This document shows, one piece after another, positions 24,921 through 34,527 of a DNA stretch of 64,000 nucleotides. Source of the stretch: Paracoccus yibinensis (GTDB lineage Bacteria > Pseudomonadota > Alphaproteobacteria > Rhodobacterales > Rhodobacteraceae); NCBI RefSeq assembly GCF_030846195.1, contig NZ_JAVCWH010000004.1, positions 62,001-126,000 on the forward strand, given 5' to 3'. The position numbers and the translations under genes were made by a program. Numbering within the stretch: position 1 is the stretch's first letter; every line of letters begins with the position of its first letter. The notes beneath the pieces are model-generated. The model was not told the origin of the DNA and did no database searches. It saw nothing but the letters and a program-made list of their open reading frames with translations.

Positions 24921-26102
24921 ATGCTGTCCAACCTCCAACCTCAAGCCCCCGATTCGATCCTGAAGCTGATCGAGGAGTTCAAGGCCGATACCCGGCAGGG
25001 CAAGATCGACCTGGGCGTCGGCGTCTACAAGGATCCGCAGGGGGTGACGCCGGTCATGCGCGCGGTCAAGGCGGCGGAACGGCGGATCTGGGAGACCCAG
25101 ACGACCAAGGCCTATACCGGCCTGGCCGGAGAGGCCGACTATCGCGACGCCATGGCGCGGATGGTGCTGAAGGACGTGCCGTCTGACCGGCTGGCGTCCT
25201 TGGCGACGGTCGGCGGCACGGGCGCGATCCGGCAGGCGCTGGAATTGGCGCGTTTGGCAAATCCGGGGCTGACGGTCTATGTCTCGAACCCGACATGGCC
25301 GAACCACCTGTCGATCATGAAGTTCATGGGCCTGCCCTTCGTCGAATACCGCTATTTCGACGCAGAGACCCGTGGCGTCGATTTCGACGGGCTGAAGGAA
25401 GACATCGCCAAGGCGGGCAAGGGCGACCTGGTGCTGCTGCACGGCTGCTGTCACAACCCGACCGGCGCGAACCTGACCATGGACCAGTGGGAGGAGGTGG
25501 CAGGGATCCTGGAAAAATCCGGCGCGATCCCGCTGATCGACCTGGCCTACCAGGGTTTCGGCGACGGGCTGGAGGAGGACGCCGCCGCCACCCGCATGAT
25601 CGCCGCTCGCCTGCCCGAGGTGCTGATCGCGGCCTCCTGCTCCAAGAACTTCGGCATCTATCGCGAACGCACCGGCATCCTGTTCGCCCTGGCGGAAAAC
25701 ACCGCCGCGCGCGATCTGTCGCAGGGGGGCATGGCCTTCCTGAACCGCCAGACCTACTCCTTCCCGCCCGATCACGGCGCACGGATCGTCAGCACCGTCC
25801 TGACCGATGACGCGCTGCGCGCCGACTGGGCCGCCGAGCTTGAGGAGGTTCGCAACACCATGCTGGGCCTGCGGTCGCAGCTGGCGTCCGAACTGCGGGA
25901 TCTCTCGGGCAGCGATCGCTTCGACTTCATTGGCCAGCATCGCGGCATGTTCTCCCGGCTGGGAGCCACGCCCGAGCAGGTGGCCAAGCTGAAGTCCGAC
26001 GCGGCGATCTACATGGTGGGCGATTCGCGGCTGAACATCGCCGGGCTGAACCAGCACACGGTGCCGGTCCTGGCCCGCGCGATCATCGACGCAGGCGTCT
26101 GA
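24921..26102 (+). CDS. tyrB: Aromatic/aspartate aminotransferase (class I, TyrB/AspC type)
   Basis: PLP enzyme of 393 residues moving amino groups between aromatic or dicarboxylic amino acids and 2-oxoacids. Seen: IDLGVGVYKDPQG, NPTWPNHL, GCCHNPTGANL, LIDLAYQGFGDG and the PLP lysine Lys242 in SCSKNFGIYRERTG; SRLGAT and the late DSRLNIAGL close the fold. This Ia-alpha subgroup covers both TyrB and AspC, so substrate preference is uncertain. It begins immediately after the sseA stop and converges with comEC 6 bases away. Confidence 0.9.
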   Translation: MLSNLQPQAPDSILKLIEEFKADTRQGKIDLGVGVYKDPQGVTPVMRAVKAAERRIWETQTTKAYTGLAGEADYRDAMARMVLKDVPSDRLASLATVGGTGAIRQALELARLANPGLTVYVSNPTWPNHLSIMKFMGLPFVEYRYFDAETRGVDFDGLKEDIAKAGKGDLVLLHGCCHNPTGANLTMDQWEEVAGILEKSGAIPLIDLAYQGFGDGLEEDAAATRMIAARLPEVLIAASCSKNFGIYRERTGILFALAENTAARDLSQGGMAFLNRQTYSFPPDHGARIVSTVLTDDALRADWAAELEEVRNTMLGLRSQLASELRDLSGSDRFDFIGQHRGMFSRLGATPEQVAKLKSDAAIYMVGDSRLNIAGLNQHTVPVLARAIIDAGV

Positions 26103-26108
26103 CCCGCG

Positions 26109-28274
26109 TCAGCCCGGATCGCGGCGCAGGTCGTTGACGCCGCGCAGCACGGGGCCGTTGTCGTCGAAATCGATGGCCATGGCCCCGGTCCGCCGCAGCC
26201 GCCTCTGGTCCAGCATCACGCAGGGCCATTCGCCTTGCGGCATCTTTGCCGACACCACGACGATGCGGTTCGGCTGGCAGGCGGCGGGGGCGCGTGTTTC
26301 GGCCCCCTTGCCGGTGAAATGCCAGACCTGCCAGCCTTGCGGCAGCGCGGCCATCCGGTCGCGCTTGTCGCCCCGCCAGGCGGGGCGGGAGGCCGACGCC
26401 TCTTGCATGGCGGTGTCGCCGTCCTCTTGCAGCCAGGTGCTGACGATGAAGGCCCCGCCGGAAGGCTTCGACACGGCTCGGCCCTGCGCCGTCATCAACC
26501 CGACCGCCTCGCCTTCCGGTGCGACCAGCAGCAGGGGGCGGCTGGCGGTCAGCCAGATCGCCCCGGATGCCGCCAGCATCGCCAGCCCCGCCAGAAGACC
26601 CGCGCCCGGCAGGCTGGCGCGCCGCGTACTGATGCCCCCGCGCCAGCACAGCACAGCCAGCGTCGCGCCAAAGCACATCAGCGGGATCACCGGCGCGGGC
26701 GGCAGGGGCAGCGCCACCACCGCGCCGCCCAGACCCGCCACATATTCCGCAACCCGCAGCATCCAGCGGGTGCCCAGACCCATGACCCACAGCGCCGGAC
26801 CTGCCAGCCCGACCGGCGCCAGCAGCGCGCCGATTACGCCAGCGGGCATCACCAGGGCGCCCATGACCGGCACGGCCAGCAGGTTCGCGAGCAGGCCATA
26901 CTGCGCCATCCGGTTGAAATGCGCTGCCGCCAGGGGCGAGGTCGCGATGGACGCCACCAGCGAGGACACCAGCAGCATCGCCACGGGCCGAAGCCAGAAG
27001 GGCAGGTGCGGGGCGATGCGCGACCATGGCCCGGCGGACAGGATCAGCGCGACGGTTGCCGCAAAGCTCATCTGGAAGCCGGGATGGGTCACGGCCTCGG
27101 GCGAGTAGATCAGGATAATGGTCGCGGCCAAGGCAATGGTGCGCAGCGAAATCGCGCGCCGGTCGGCCATGATCGCCAGCAGCATCACCGCCACCATGAC
27201 AAAGGCGCGTTCCGTGGCGACGCCTCCGCCCGACAGCCACAGATAGGCGGCTGACGCCAGCAGCGCGCCAAGCGCCGCGATCTTGTGGACGGCCTGCGGC
27301 AAGGGGGCGCCCAAGCCCTGCGCCAGCACCAGGGCCATGCGCAGGGCGGTATAGACGAAGCCTGCCAGCATCGACATGTGCAGGCCGGAAATCGAGATGA
27401 TGTGGTAAAGGTTCGAGGCCCGCATGACCTCGTTCGTGGCTTCCTCGATCCCCGAACGGTCGCCGGTCATCAGAGCCGAGGCCACTGCGCCTTCCTGCCC
27501 GCCGATTCCGTCCTGAAGCGCCCGGCTGATCGCCATGCGCGCGCGGTGCATGGCCCAGAGGCCCCCCTCGGCCGGCTCCACTGTCAGGATGGGGGTGCGG
27601 GTGTAACCGACGGCGCCCAGGCCTTCGAACCAGGCCAGCCAGCGGAAATCGAAGCTGCCGGGAGATGCCGGGGCGGGCGGCGGGCCAAGATGGCCTGTCA
27701 GCATCACCCGCTGCCCCAGGGGCGGCAGGGGGTCCGTCTGGTCCATCAGCGACAGCCGAACCTTGTCGGGAGTGCGGTCGCGTCCGGTATCGCGCAGCAC
27801 CACCTGGTCCAGGGTGATGCGAATCCGGTCGCGGGCGGAACGGTCGATCTCGACCAGCCGCCCCTCGACCGGGCCGTAATAGCGCCATTCCATGATGGGG
27901 GCGGCGACCATGGCCGACCGCAGCCCGATCAGACCGAAGCCCGCGATCACCAGCAGCGCCGCCGCAGTCCCGATCCGCAGCCCATCGGCCAAGGCCCAGC
28001 CGATGCGCCCCCGCTCGGCCCAGGGCAGGGCCAGCCGTCCCACGGCAAATGCCAAGGCAGCCAGAAGTGCCAGCGTGATCCATGTCCTGCGGCCGGGTGC
28101 GACCGGCAGGGCGAACCACAGCGCGATCCCGCCGGCCAGGCAGACCGGAACCCAGGCGAACAACCCGGCCCGCAGCGTGGCCGACATCCGGGCGGGCGGC
28201 GCCGTGACATGGCGGGGGGCAGCCCGCGCCCCCGAAAAGCCCGGCAGCGCCGTCATGTCGCCCTGGGCGGCCAT
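26109..28274 (-). CDS. comEC: ComEC/Rec2-family DNA uptake protein
   Basis: A 721-residue polytopic inner-membrane protein forming the channel for single-stranded DNA in transformation. Order: N-terminal membrane segment and DUF4131-like soluble domain (about 120-230, with [13 protein letters not shown]), then the Competence domain with [35 protein letters not shown] and [22 protein letters not shown]. The C-terminal region (about 600-721) sits where Bacillus ComEC has a metallo-beta-lactamase domain, but no HxHxDH motif is visible. ATG 28272-28274 has AAAGGA at good spacing. Divergent from gltX. Confidence 0.9.
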   Translation of the reverse strand: MAAQGDMTALPGFSGARAAPRHVTAPPARMSATLRAGLFAWVPVCLAGGIALWFALPVAPGRRTWITLALLAALAFAVGRLALPWAERGRIGWALADGLRIGTAAALLVIAGFGLIGLRSAMVAAPIMEWRYYGPVEGRLVEIDRSARDRIRITLDQVVLRDTGRDRTPDKVRLSLMDQTDPLPPLGQRVMLTGHLGPPPAPASPGSFDFRWLAWFEGLGAVGYTRTPILTVEPAEGGLWAMHRARMAISRALQDGIGGQEGAVASALMTGDRSGIEEATNEVMRASNLYHIISISGLHMSMLAGFVYTALRMALVLAQGLGAPLPQAVHKIAALGALLASAAYLWLSGGGVATERAFVMVAVMLLAIMADRRAISLRTIALAATIILIYSPEAVTHPGFQMSFAATVALILSAGPWSRIAPHLPFWLRPVAMLLVSSLVASIATSPLAAAHFNRMAQYGLLANLLAVPVMGALVMPAGVIGALLAPVGLAGPALWVMGLGTRWMLRVAEYVAGLGGAVVALPLPPAPVIPLMCFGATLAVLCWRGGISTRRASLPGAGLLAGLAMLAASGAIWLTASRPLLLVAPEGEAVGLMTAQGRAVSKPSGGAFIVSTWLQEDGDTAMQEASASRPAWRGDKRDRMAALPQGWQVWHFTGKGAETRAPAACQPNRIVVVSAKMPQGEWPCVMLDQRRLRRTGAMAIDFDDNGPVLRGVNDLRRDPG

Positions 28275-28276
28275 TC

Positions 28277-28305
28277 TTGTCCTTTCGCACCGGCTTCTCT
28301 ATTCC
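28277..28305 (+). promoter_or_regulatory. Possible gltX promoter
   Basis: TTGTCC (28277-28282) and TATTCC (28300-28305) at 17-base spacing, about 68 bases before the gltX start and overlapping the start region of the divergent comEC. Confidence 0.35.
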
Positions 28306-28372
28306 TGCGCCAACGATGGCATGGACAGCTTACCAAAGCGTTAATGCCCGCATCGACCCCGAGGAGGCCGCC

Positions 28373-29779
28373 ATGTCCGACACACCTGCAGATCGCCCTG
28401 TCGTCACCCGCTTTGCCCCCTCGCCGACCGGCTATCTGCATATCGGCGGGGCGCGCACGGCGCTGTTCAACTGGCTTTACGCGCGGGGCCGAGGCGGCAA
28501 GTTCCTGCTGCGGATCGAGGATACCGACCGCGCCCGGTCCACGCCCGAGGCGACCGAGGCGATCCTGAAAGGACTGACGTGGCTGGGCCTCGACTGGGAC
28601 GGTGACCCGATCAGCCAGATCGCGCGCAAGGATCGCCATGCCGAAGTCGCGCGCGAGATGCTGGCAGCGGGCACGGCCTACAAGTGCTTTTCCACCCCCG
28701 AAGAAATTGCAGCTTGGCGCGAGGCGAATCCCCGCCAGCCGTTCCAAAGCCCCTGGCGCGACGCGACCGACCTGCCTGATGCCCCCTATGCGATCCGCCT
28801 GCGCGCCCCGCGCGACGGCGAGACGGTGATCGACGATGCCGTGCAGGGGCAGGTGCGCGTGGCGAACGACCAGTTGGACGACATGATCATCCTGCGGTCG
28901 GACGGCACGCCCACCTATATGCTGGCGGTGGTGGTGGACGACCACGACATGGGCGTGACCCATGTGATCCGGGGCGACGACCACCTGACCAACACCTTCC
29001 GTCAGGTGCAGATCTTCGATGCCATGGGCTGGCCGCGCCCGGTCTTTGCCCATATCCCGCTGATCCATGGCGAGGATGGCAAGAAGCTGTCCAAACGCCA
29101 CGGCGCCGTGGGGCTGCACGAATTTGCGGCAATGGGCTATCCCCCGGCGGCCATGCGCAACTATCTGGCGCGGCTTGGCTGGAGCCATGGCGACGACGAG
29201 CTGTTCGACGACGCCCAAGCGCGGGAATGGTTCGACCTGTCCGGCATCGGCCGGGCGCCCGCGCGGCTGGACTTCAAGAAGCTGGAACATGTCAGCGGCC
29301 ATCATATCGGCACCATGGAGGATGCCGACCTGCTGGCGGTCCTGGACCAGTTCCTGGCCGACACGGATGCCGTGCCCTTGACGCGGCAACAGCGGGACCG
29401 GATCACGGCGGCGCTGCCGGCCTTGAAGGAAAAGGCCAGGACTCTGCCGCAGTTGCTGGACCAGGCCCGCTTCGCGCTGGTCGAGCGTCCCGTGGAACCG
29501 GACGAAAAAGCATCAAAGTCTCTGGATTCGGTATCCCGTGGTATGCTGTCCGCGTTGACTGCCGCAGTGCAGCATGCTAGCTGGACCCGAGACGAACTGG
29601 AGCAGGCGGCCAAGCAGGTTGCCGAGGAGAACGGCGTGGGCCTGGGCAAGCTTGCGGCGCCCTTGCGGGCCGCCTTGGCTGGCTGCACGACGACCCCCAG
29701 TGTGTTTGACATGATGACGGCGCTAGGCCGCGAGGAATCGCTGGCCCGGTTGCAGGACCAGACGGATTTGGCAGGCTGA
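28373..29779 (+). CDS. gltX: Glutamate--tRNA ligase
   Basis: Class I aminoacyl-tRNA synthetase of 468 residues. The HIGH-type motif is [12 protein letters not shown] near residue 15, the KMSKS-type motif is KKLSKRHG near residue 243, and [12 protein letters not shown] is the conserved acidic segment. The C-terminal helical anticodon-binding domain includes [10 protein letters not shown]. Alphaproteobacteria often have two GltX copies and make Gln-tRNA by amidation, so this may be the discriminating or the non-discriminating one. GAGGAGG precedes ATG 28373. Citrate synthase follows after 77 bases. Confidence 0.95.
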   Translation: MSDTPADRPVVTRFAPSPTGYLHIGGARTALFNWLYARGRGGKFLLRIEDTDRARSTPEATEAILKGLTWLGLDWDGDPISQIARKDRHAEVAREMLAAGTAYKCFSTPEEIAAWREANPRQPFQSPWRDATDLPDAPYAIRLRAPRDGETVIDDAVQGQVRVANDQLDDMIILRSDGTPTYMLAVVVDDHDMGVTHVIRGDDHLTNTFRQVQIFDAMGWPRPVFAHIPLIHGEDGKKLSKRHGAVGLHEFAAMGYPPAAMRNYLARLGWSHGDDELFDDAQAREWFDLSGIGRAPARLDFKKLEHVSGHHIGTMEDADLLAVLDQFLADTDAVPLTRQQRDRITAALPALKEKARTLPQLLDQARFALVERPVEPDEKASKSLDSVSRGMLSALTAAVQHASWTRDELEQAAKQVAEENGVGLGKLAAPLRAALAGCTTTPSVFDMMTALGREESLARLQDQTDLAG

Positions 29780-29856
29780 AGGCCTGCCCTTACATGCCAG
29801 GGTCGTCCCCCGTTCAATCGAAGGTCGGCCCGGCCCAGCCGGAAAGGACGCCTTGG

Positions 29857-31149
29857 ATGGCCGACGCCACGAACGCCACACTCAAGATCAACGACTCCGA
29901 ATACGAGCTTCCGATCCTTCGCCCCACGCAGGGACCGGATGTTCTGGACATCCGCAAGCTGTACGGGCAGGCGGATGTCTTCACCTACGATCCCGGCTTC
30001 ACCTCGACCGCAAGCTGCGATTCGACCATCACCTTCATCGACGGCGACAAGGGCGAGCTGTGGTATCGCGGCTATCCGATCGAGCAACTGGCGGCGCAGT
30101 CGCATTATCTGGAGGTCTGCTACCTGCTGCTTTACGGCAACCTGCCCACGGCCACGCAGATGGAGGATTTCGAGCGTCGCGTGACCCGTCACACCATGGT
30201 GCATGAACAGATGCACAACTTCTTCCGGGGCTTCCGCCGCGACGCGCATCCCATGGCGACCATGGTGGGCGTGATCGGCGCGATGTCGGCCTTTTATCAC
30301 GATTCGACCGACATCAACGATCCGTGGCAGCGCGAGGTCGCGGCGATCCGCCTGATCGCCAAGATGCCGACGATCGCGGCCATGGCCTACAAGTATTCGA
30401 TCGGTCAGCCTTTCGTCTATCCGCAGAACGAACTGGATTACGCCAGCAACTTCCTGCACATGTGCTTCTCGGTCCCGGCCGAGAAATATGTGGTGGACCC
30501 GGCGCTTGCCCGGGCCATGGACCGCATCTTCACCCTGCACGCGGATCATGAACAGAACGCCTCGACCTCGACCGTGCGTCTGGCAGGGTCGTCGGGGGCC
30601 AATCCCTTTGCCTGCATCGCGGCGGGCATCGCCTGCCTGTGGGGTCCGGCCCATGGCGGCGCCAACCAGGCCTGCCTGGAGATGCTGCGCGAGATCGGCA
30701 CCGTGGACCGCATCCCGGAATACATCGCCCGCGCCAAGGACAAGGACGATCCGTTCCGCCTGATGGGCTTTGGCCATCGGGTCTACAAGAACTTCGACCC
30801 GCGCGCGAAGGTCATGAAGGAATCGGCGGATGAGGTTCTGGATCTGCTGGGCATCCACGACAACCCGACGCTTCAGGTCGCCAAGGAGCTGGAGAAGATC
30901 GCGCTGGAGGACGAGTATTTCGTTTCCAAGAAGCTGTATCCCAACGTCGATTTCTACTCGGGCATCATCCTGGAGGCGATGGGCTTCCCCACCTCGATGT
31001 TCACGCCGATCTTCGCGCTGTCGCGCACGGTGGGCTGGATCGCGCAGTGGAAGGAAATGATCGGTGATCCGCAGGCCAAGATCGGCCGTCCGCGCCAGTT
31101 GTATGTGGGCGAGGGCAAGCGCGATTACGTCGAGGTCGGCGCGCGCTGA
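29857..31149 (+). CDS. gltA: Citrate synthase, type II
   Basis: First enzyme of the TCA cycle, condensing acetyl-CoA and oxaloacetate; 430 residues. The catalytic triad is visible: His266 in GPAHGGANQ, His307 in GFGHRVYK and Asp365 in NVDFYSG. The N-terminal beta-rich extension (about 1-60) and length fit the hexameric, NADH-regulated type II of Gram-negative bacteria. ATG 29857 follows GGAAAGGA; an in-frame start 21 codons upstream is unlikely. A good terminator follows. Confidence 0.97.
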   Translation: MADATNATLKINDSEYELPILRPTQGPDVLDIRKLYGQADVFTYDPGFTSTASCDSTITFIDGDKGELWYRGYPIEQLAAQSHYLEVCYLLLYGNLPTATQMEDFERRVTRHTMVHEQMHNFFRGFRRDAHPMATMVGVIGAMSAFYHDSTDINDPWQREVAAIRLIAKMPTIAAMAYKYSIGQPFVYPQNELDYASNFLHMCFSVPAEKYVVDPALARAMDRIFTLHADHEQNASTSTVRLAGSSGANPFACIAAGIACLWGPAHGGANQACLEMLREIGTVDRIPEYIARAKDKDDPFRLMGFGHRVYKNFDPRAKVMKESADEVLDLLGIHDNPTLQVAKELEKIALEDEYFVSKKLYPNVDFYSGIILEAMGFPTSMFTPIFALSRTVGWIAQWKEMIGDPQAKIGRPRQLYVGEGKRDYVEVGAR

Positions 31150-31165
31150 TCGGTCGCAGGCTATC

Positions 31166-31189
31166 AGAGGCCCCTTCGGGGGCCTCTTT
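31166..31189 (+). terminator. Intrinsic terminator of gltA
   Basis: Perfect 9-bp stem (AGAGGCCCC at 31166-31174, GGGGCCTCT at 31179-31187) closed by a TTCG tetraloop and followed by TTT, 16 bases after the gltA stop. Confidence 0.85.
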
Positions 31190-31237
31190 GCATGGCGGGC
31201 CTTGCGAAGGCGACGGGCCGGTGGCAAGGGGGCAGCC

Positions 31238-31888
31238 ATGACAGAGACACAGAAAATCGCATTGGTGACAGGCGCTTCGCGCGGACTTGGCGCAGCCCTG
31301 GCCGAGGAACTGGCCTTGCGCGGCCATCACGTCCTGGCGGTGGCCCGGACCGTCGGCGCGCTCGAGGAACTGGATGATCGCATCCGCCGCGCGGGCGGCA
31401 GCGCGACGCTTGCACCCATGGACGTGGCCGAGGCGCCTGCGATGCAGCAACTGGCCCAAGCCGTGCTGGGCCGCTGGGGCGGGCTGGACCTGTGGGCGCA
31501 TTGCGCGATCCACGCCGCCCCCCTGGCGCCCGCGCCGCATGTCGACGGCAAGGACTGGGCGAAATCGGTGCTGGTTAACATGGACGTGACGCGCGGGCTG
31601 ATCGCGCTGCTGGAGCCGCTGCTGCGCGCGCGGGCTGGCACGGCGCTGTTCTTCGACGATCCCCGCGCGGGGCAGAAGTTCTTCGGGGCCTATGGCGCGA
31701 CCAAGGCGGGGCAGATTGCCTTGGCGCGAAGCTGGCAGGCCGAGGCCGCATCCGTTGGCCCGCGCGTGGTCATTGCCGAGCCCGCGCCGATGCCGACCGC
31801 CGTGCGCGCGCGGTTCTTTCCGGGCGAGGACCGGGGGGCGCTGACGCCTTGCCGGGATGAGGCAGCGCGGATTCTGAACGCGTTGTGA
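31238..31888 (+). CDS. Short-chain dehydrogenase/reductase family protein
   Basis: Rossmann-fold protein of 216 residues. The cofactor loop is VTGASRGLGAALAEEL, and the YxxxK pair is present in GAYGATKAGQ. The catalytic serine expected 13 residues before that tyrosine is absent: the strand reads ALFFDDPRAGQKFFGAY. Length is short for the family. It resembles the YciK-like branch, whose substrate is unknown. The start has AAGGGGG. Single gene, with repeat copy 3 after its stop, convergent with the aminopeptidase gene. Confidence 0.8.
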   Translation: MTETQKIALVTGASRGLGAALAEELALRGHHVLAVARTVGALEELDDRIRRAGGSATLAPMDVAEAPAMQQLAQAVLGRWGGLDLWAHCAIHAAPLAPAPHVDGKDWAKSVLVNMDVTRGLIALLEPLLRARAGTALFFDDPRAGQKFFGAYGATKAGQIALARSWQAEAASVGPRVVIAEPAPMPTAVRARFFPGEDRGALTPCRDEAARILNAL

Positions 31889-31901
31889 TTGCGTCCCGCG
31901 G

Positions 31902-31960
31902 CGGCCGGGGGACTTCACGTCCCACGGACCCCCTGTGGGATATTTTCATGAAGAAGAAGG
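31902..31960 (+). repeat. Directional intergenic repeat, copy 3
   Basis: Follows the SDR gene in the same direction: GC-rich arms (GGCCGGGGGAC, GGACCCCC), then TGTGGGATATTTTC and ATGAAGAAGAAGG. The tail runs into the convergent aminopeptidase gene: read on the minus strand it supplies that gene's last codons (three Ser) and its TGA. Confidence 0.65.
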
Positions 31961-33760
31961 TCCCAGCGGCCGGGTCGCCTCGTCGAGCCAGCCGCGCGTG
32001 TCGTCGTCCAAGTGGGGTGACAGCGCTTGGCGGACCTGTGCGTGATAGGCGTCGAGCCATTCCACCTCGTCCCGTGACAGCGCCGCAAGGTCGATCAGGC
32101 GGGTGTCGATGGGGCAAAGGGTCAGCGTCTCGAACCCCAACAGGGTGCGGCCGGCTTCGGACGGGGCAGGGGCGACGGCGATCAGGTTTTCGATACGGAT
32201 GCCGAAGGCACCCTCGCGGTAATAGCCCGGCTCGTTGGAGAGGATCATGCCTTCTTCCAAAGGCAGGGTGCTGACACGGCTGATCCGCACCGGCCCCTCG
32301 TGGACGCACAGCGCCGCGCCGACCCCGTGACCAGTCCCGTGGTCATAGTCGAGGCCATGTGACCACAGGAACTGGCGCGCGAGGGCGTCAATATGGCCGC
32401 CCGACACACCCTGGGGAAAGCGCGCCCGGCTGATCGCGATCATGCCGCGCAGGACGGCCGTATAGGGGGCCACGGCATCGGGAAGCGGTTCGCCGCCCAG
32501 CGGCAATGTTCGGGTGATGTCAGTGGTGCCGTCGGGATACTGGCCGCCGGAATCGATCAGCAGGACCTCGCCTGCCGCCAGTCGTCGGTCGGTGGCGCGG
32601 GTGACGCGGTAATGGGGAAGGGCGGCGTTCGGTCCCGCGCCGCAGATCGTGTCGAAGCTGATATCGGTGATGCCTGCATCCCGGCGCAGCGATTCCAATT
32701 TCTCGACCACGGCGATTTCGGTCAGGTCGGCCGGATCCTGGGCATCCAGCCAGGCCAGCAGCCGCACCATCGCCACCCCGTCGCGCAGGTGGGCGGCGCG
32801 CATCCCGTCCAGTTCGGCCGCATTCTTGCGCGCCTTGGGCAGGATTGCGGGGTCGGACGCGCGGGCGATCTGGGTGCCTGCGCTTTCCAGCAGGCGGAAG
32901 GCGGCCTCGGGTGCGGTTGCCGGGTCGATGCGGACCGGGCCTTCCAGATCCAGCAGCGCCGGGGCCAGTCCCTCGGGATGCAGGATCGCGACCTGATTGC
33001 CCAGATGCGCCCGCAAGGTATCGTCGAACTTGGCGGGATCAGCGAACAGCGCCAGATGGCCGTCATCTGACAAGACCGCGAAGGACTGCACGATCGGGTT
33101 CTTGGGCAGGTCGCTGCCCCGGATGTTCAGCAGCCAGGAGATCGAATCCGGCAGGGTCAGCAGGGCCGCCGCCTGCCCATCCTGGCGCAGTTGCGCGGCC
33201 AGGCGGGCGCGCTTGTCGGCCGCCGTCTCGCCTGCCACGACCTCGTCATGGGCGCGCGCACGGCCGGCAGGGGGCGCGGGGCGGTCGGTCCAGATCACGT
33301 CCAGCGGATTGTGGTCCATTGCGATCAACCCGATGCCGCTGTCGGCAAGCGCCTTTTCCAGCGTCTCGATTTCCTGGCGGGTGTGCAGCCAGGGGTCGAA
33401 GCCCAGGCGCCCGCCTGCGGGCAGGGCGTCGCGCAGCCAGTCCGATGGCCTGGTTTCCGGCCAGGGGACCGGCGTGAAATGCGCCAGATCCACCTGCGCC
33501 TTGACCTGCACGCGGTAACGCCCGTCGATGAAGACCCCCGCCCGGTCGGCGGTGACGATGGCAAAGCCCGCGCTGCCGGTGAAGCCGGTAAGCCAGGCCA
33601 GCCGCGCATCGGCATCGGCCACATATTCGCCCTGATGGACGTCCGCACGGGGCACGATGAAGCCGTCCACCCCATCCGCCGCAAGCCGCGCGCGCAACTG
33701 CGCCAATCGAACCGGGTGATCCGCATCGCCCGCAGGATCGTCGAATTTCTGAAAGCTCAC
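31946..33760 (-). CDS. pepP: Aminopeptidase P family (Xaa-Pro aminopeptidase)
   Basis: Metallopeptidase M24B removing an N-terminal residue before proline, 604 residues, the long three-domain form. Two creatinase-like N-terminal domains (about 20-330, with FIVPRADVHQGEYV and WLTGFTGSAG) precede the pita-bread catalytic domain. Metal ligands are visible: LIDSGGQYPDGTTDITRT with both Asp, GTGHGVG with His, NEPGYY and GIRIEN with the Glu pair. The start is GTG 33758-33760, overlapping the upstream MBL-hydrolase stop (GTGA), so translation is coupled. Its last three serines are encoded by repeat copy 3. Confidence 0.92.
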   Translation of the reverse strand: MSFQKFDDPAGDADHPVRLAQLRARLAADGVDGFIVPRADVHQGEYVADADARLAWLTGFTGSAGFAIVTADRAGVFIDGRYRVQVKAQVDLAHFTPVPWPETRPSDWLRDALPAGGRLGFDPWLHTRQEIETLEKALADSGIGLIAMDHNPLDVIWTDRPAPPAGRARAHDEVVAGETAADKRARLAAQLRQDGQAAALLTLPDSISWLLNIRGSDLPKNPIVQSFAVLSDDGHLALFADPAKFDDTLRAHLGNQVAILHPEGLAPALLDLEGPVRIDPATAPEAAFRLLESAGTQIARASDPAILPKARKNAAELDGMRAAHLRDGVAMVRLLAWLDAQDPADLTEIAVVEKLESLRRDAGITDISFDTICGAGPNAALPHYRVTRATDRRLAAGEVLLIDSGGQYPDGTTDITRTLPLGGEPLPDAVAPYTAVLRGMIAISRARFPQGVSGGHIDALARQFLWSHGLDYDHGTGHGVGAALCVHEGPVRISRVSTLPLEEGMILSNEPGYYREGAFGIRIENLIAVAPAPSEAGRTLLGFETLTLCPIDTRLIDLAALSRDEVEWLDAYHAQVRQALSPHLDDDTRGWLDEATRPLGPSSS

Positions 33761-34449
33761 AGGTCGATCGCCTTCATGATCTCGGGTTCGATCACCCGCA
33801 CGCCAGGCAAGCCTTCGATCAGCCCCTGGGCGGATTGTTCCAACAAGGGGAACGTCTTGTAGTGGCAGGGGATTACCGTCTTGAAGTCGAAGTACTTCCT
33901 GGCCGCCCAGGCCGCGCGCTTCATGTCCATGGTGAAGTGCCCGCCCGCGCACAGGATGCCGATGTCCGGCTGGTGGTATTCGCCCATCCAGGCCATGTCG
34001 GCCATGATGTCCGTATCGCCCGAGACATAGATCACGTGCCCCTCGCCCGCGACCATGTAGCCCGATTCATGGCCGGCATAGATCGGCCCGTCGGCGCCGT
34101 TCAACGAACTGGAATGGCTGGCGTTCACCATCGTCACTTTCGCTCCACCCAGATCGACCGTGCCGCCCTTGTTGAACCCGATCCCCTCGATGTCGTGATG
34201 CGTGGACCAGCTGCTGACCAGGTCATAGATCCCCGCCACGGGGATCTTCAGCTCCTTGGCGATGGCCAACGTGTCACCGGAATGATCGCCATGGCCATGG
34301 GTCAGAAGGATATGGGTCGCACCCTGGATCGCCTCGGCCCGCCGGTCTTCCGGGAAGACCGGGTTGCCGGAAATCCAGGGGTCGATCAGGATCACGGCAT
34401 TCTCGATTTCCAGGCGAAAGCCGGAATGTCCAAGCCAGGTCAGTTGCAT
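33757..34449 (-). CDS. Metal-dependent hydrolase, MBL fold (UPF0173 type)
   Basis: 230-residue metallo-beta-lactamase-fold protein. Metal motifs: THGHGDHSGD (HxHxDH), NASHSSS, YVSGDTDIM and a late PCHYKTFP. The start MQLTWLGHSGFRLE is typical of the UPF0173/UlaG-like group, cytosolic hydrolases of unknown substrate. ATG 34447-34449 follows AAGGGGA; an earlier in-frame start six codons upstream is less likely. It is coupled to pepP by a 4-base overlap. Confidence 0.88.
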   Translation of the reverse strand: MQLTWLGHSGFRLEIENAVILIDPWISGNPVFPEDRRAEAIQGATHILLTHGHGDHSGDTLAIAKELKIPVAGIYDLVSSWSTHHDIEGIGFNKGGTVDLGGAKVTMVNASHSSSLNGADGPIYAGHESGYMVAGEGHVIYVSGDTDIMADMAWMGEYHQPDIGILCAGGHFTMDMKRAAWAARKYFDFKTVIPCHYKTFPLLEQSAQGLIEGLPGVRVIEPEIMKAIDL

Positions 34450-34527
34450 CGCGTTCCCCTTTGCCAATCCTCGGCGCAGGTTAGCGGGGACCCTGGGCCG
34501 TGACCAGACCGGTCAGACCCAATACGA

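Noticed and set aside
23520-26057. Very long open frame (845 codons) on the minus strand
   Set aside because: It is antisense to smpB, sseA and the aminotransferase, whose motifs are complete; long antisense frames are expected with strongly GC-rich third positions.
26083-28290. 735-codon frame overlapping comEC on the same strand
   Set aside because: A frame-shifted shadow; only the other frame gives membrane helices and ComEC motifs.
29302-31239. 645-codon open frame on the minus strand
   Set aside because: Antisense to gltX and gltA, which carry all catalytic residues.
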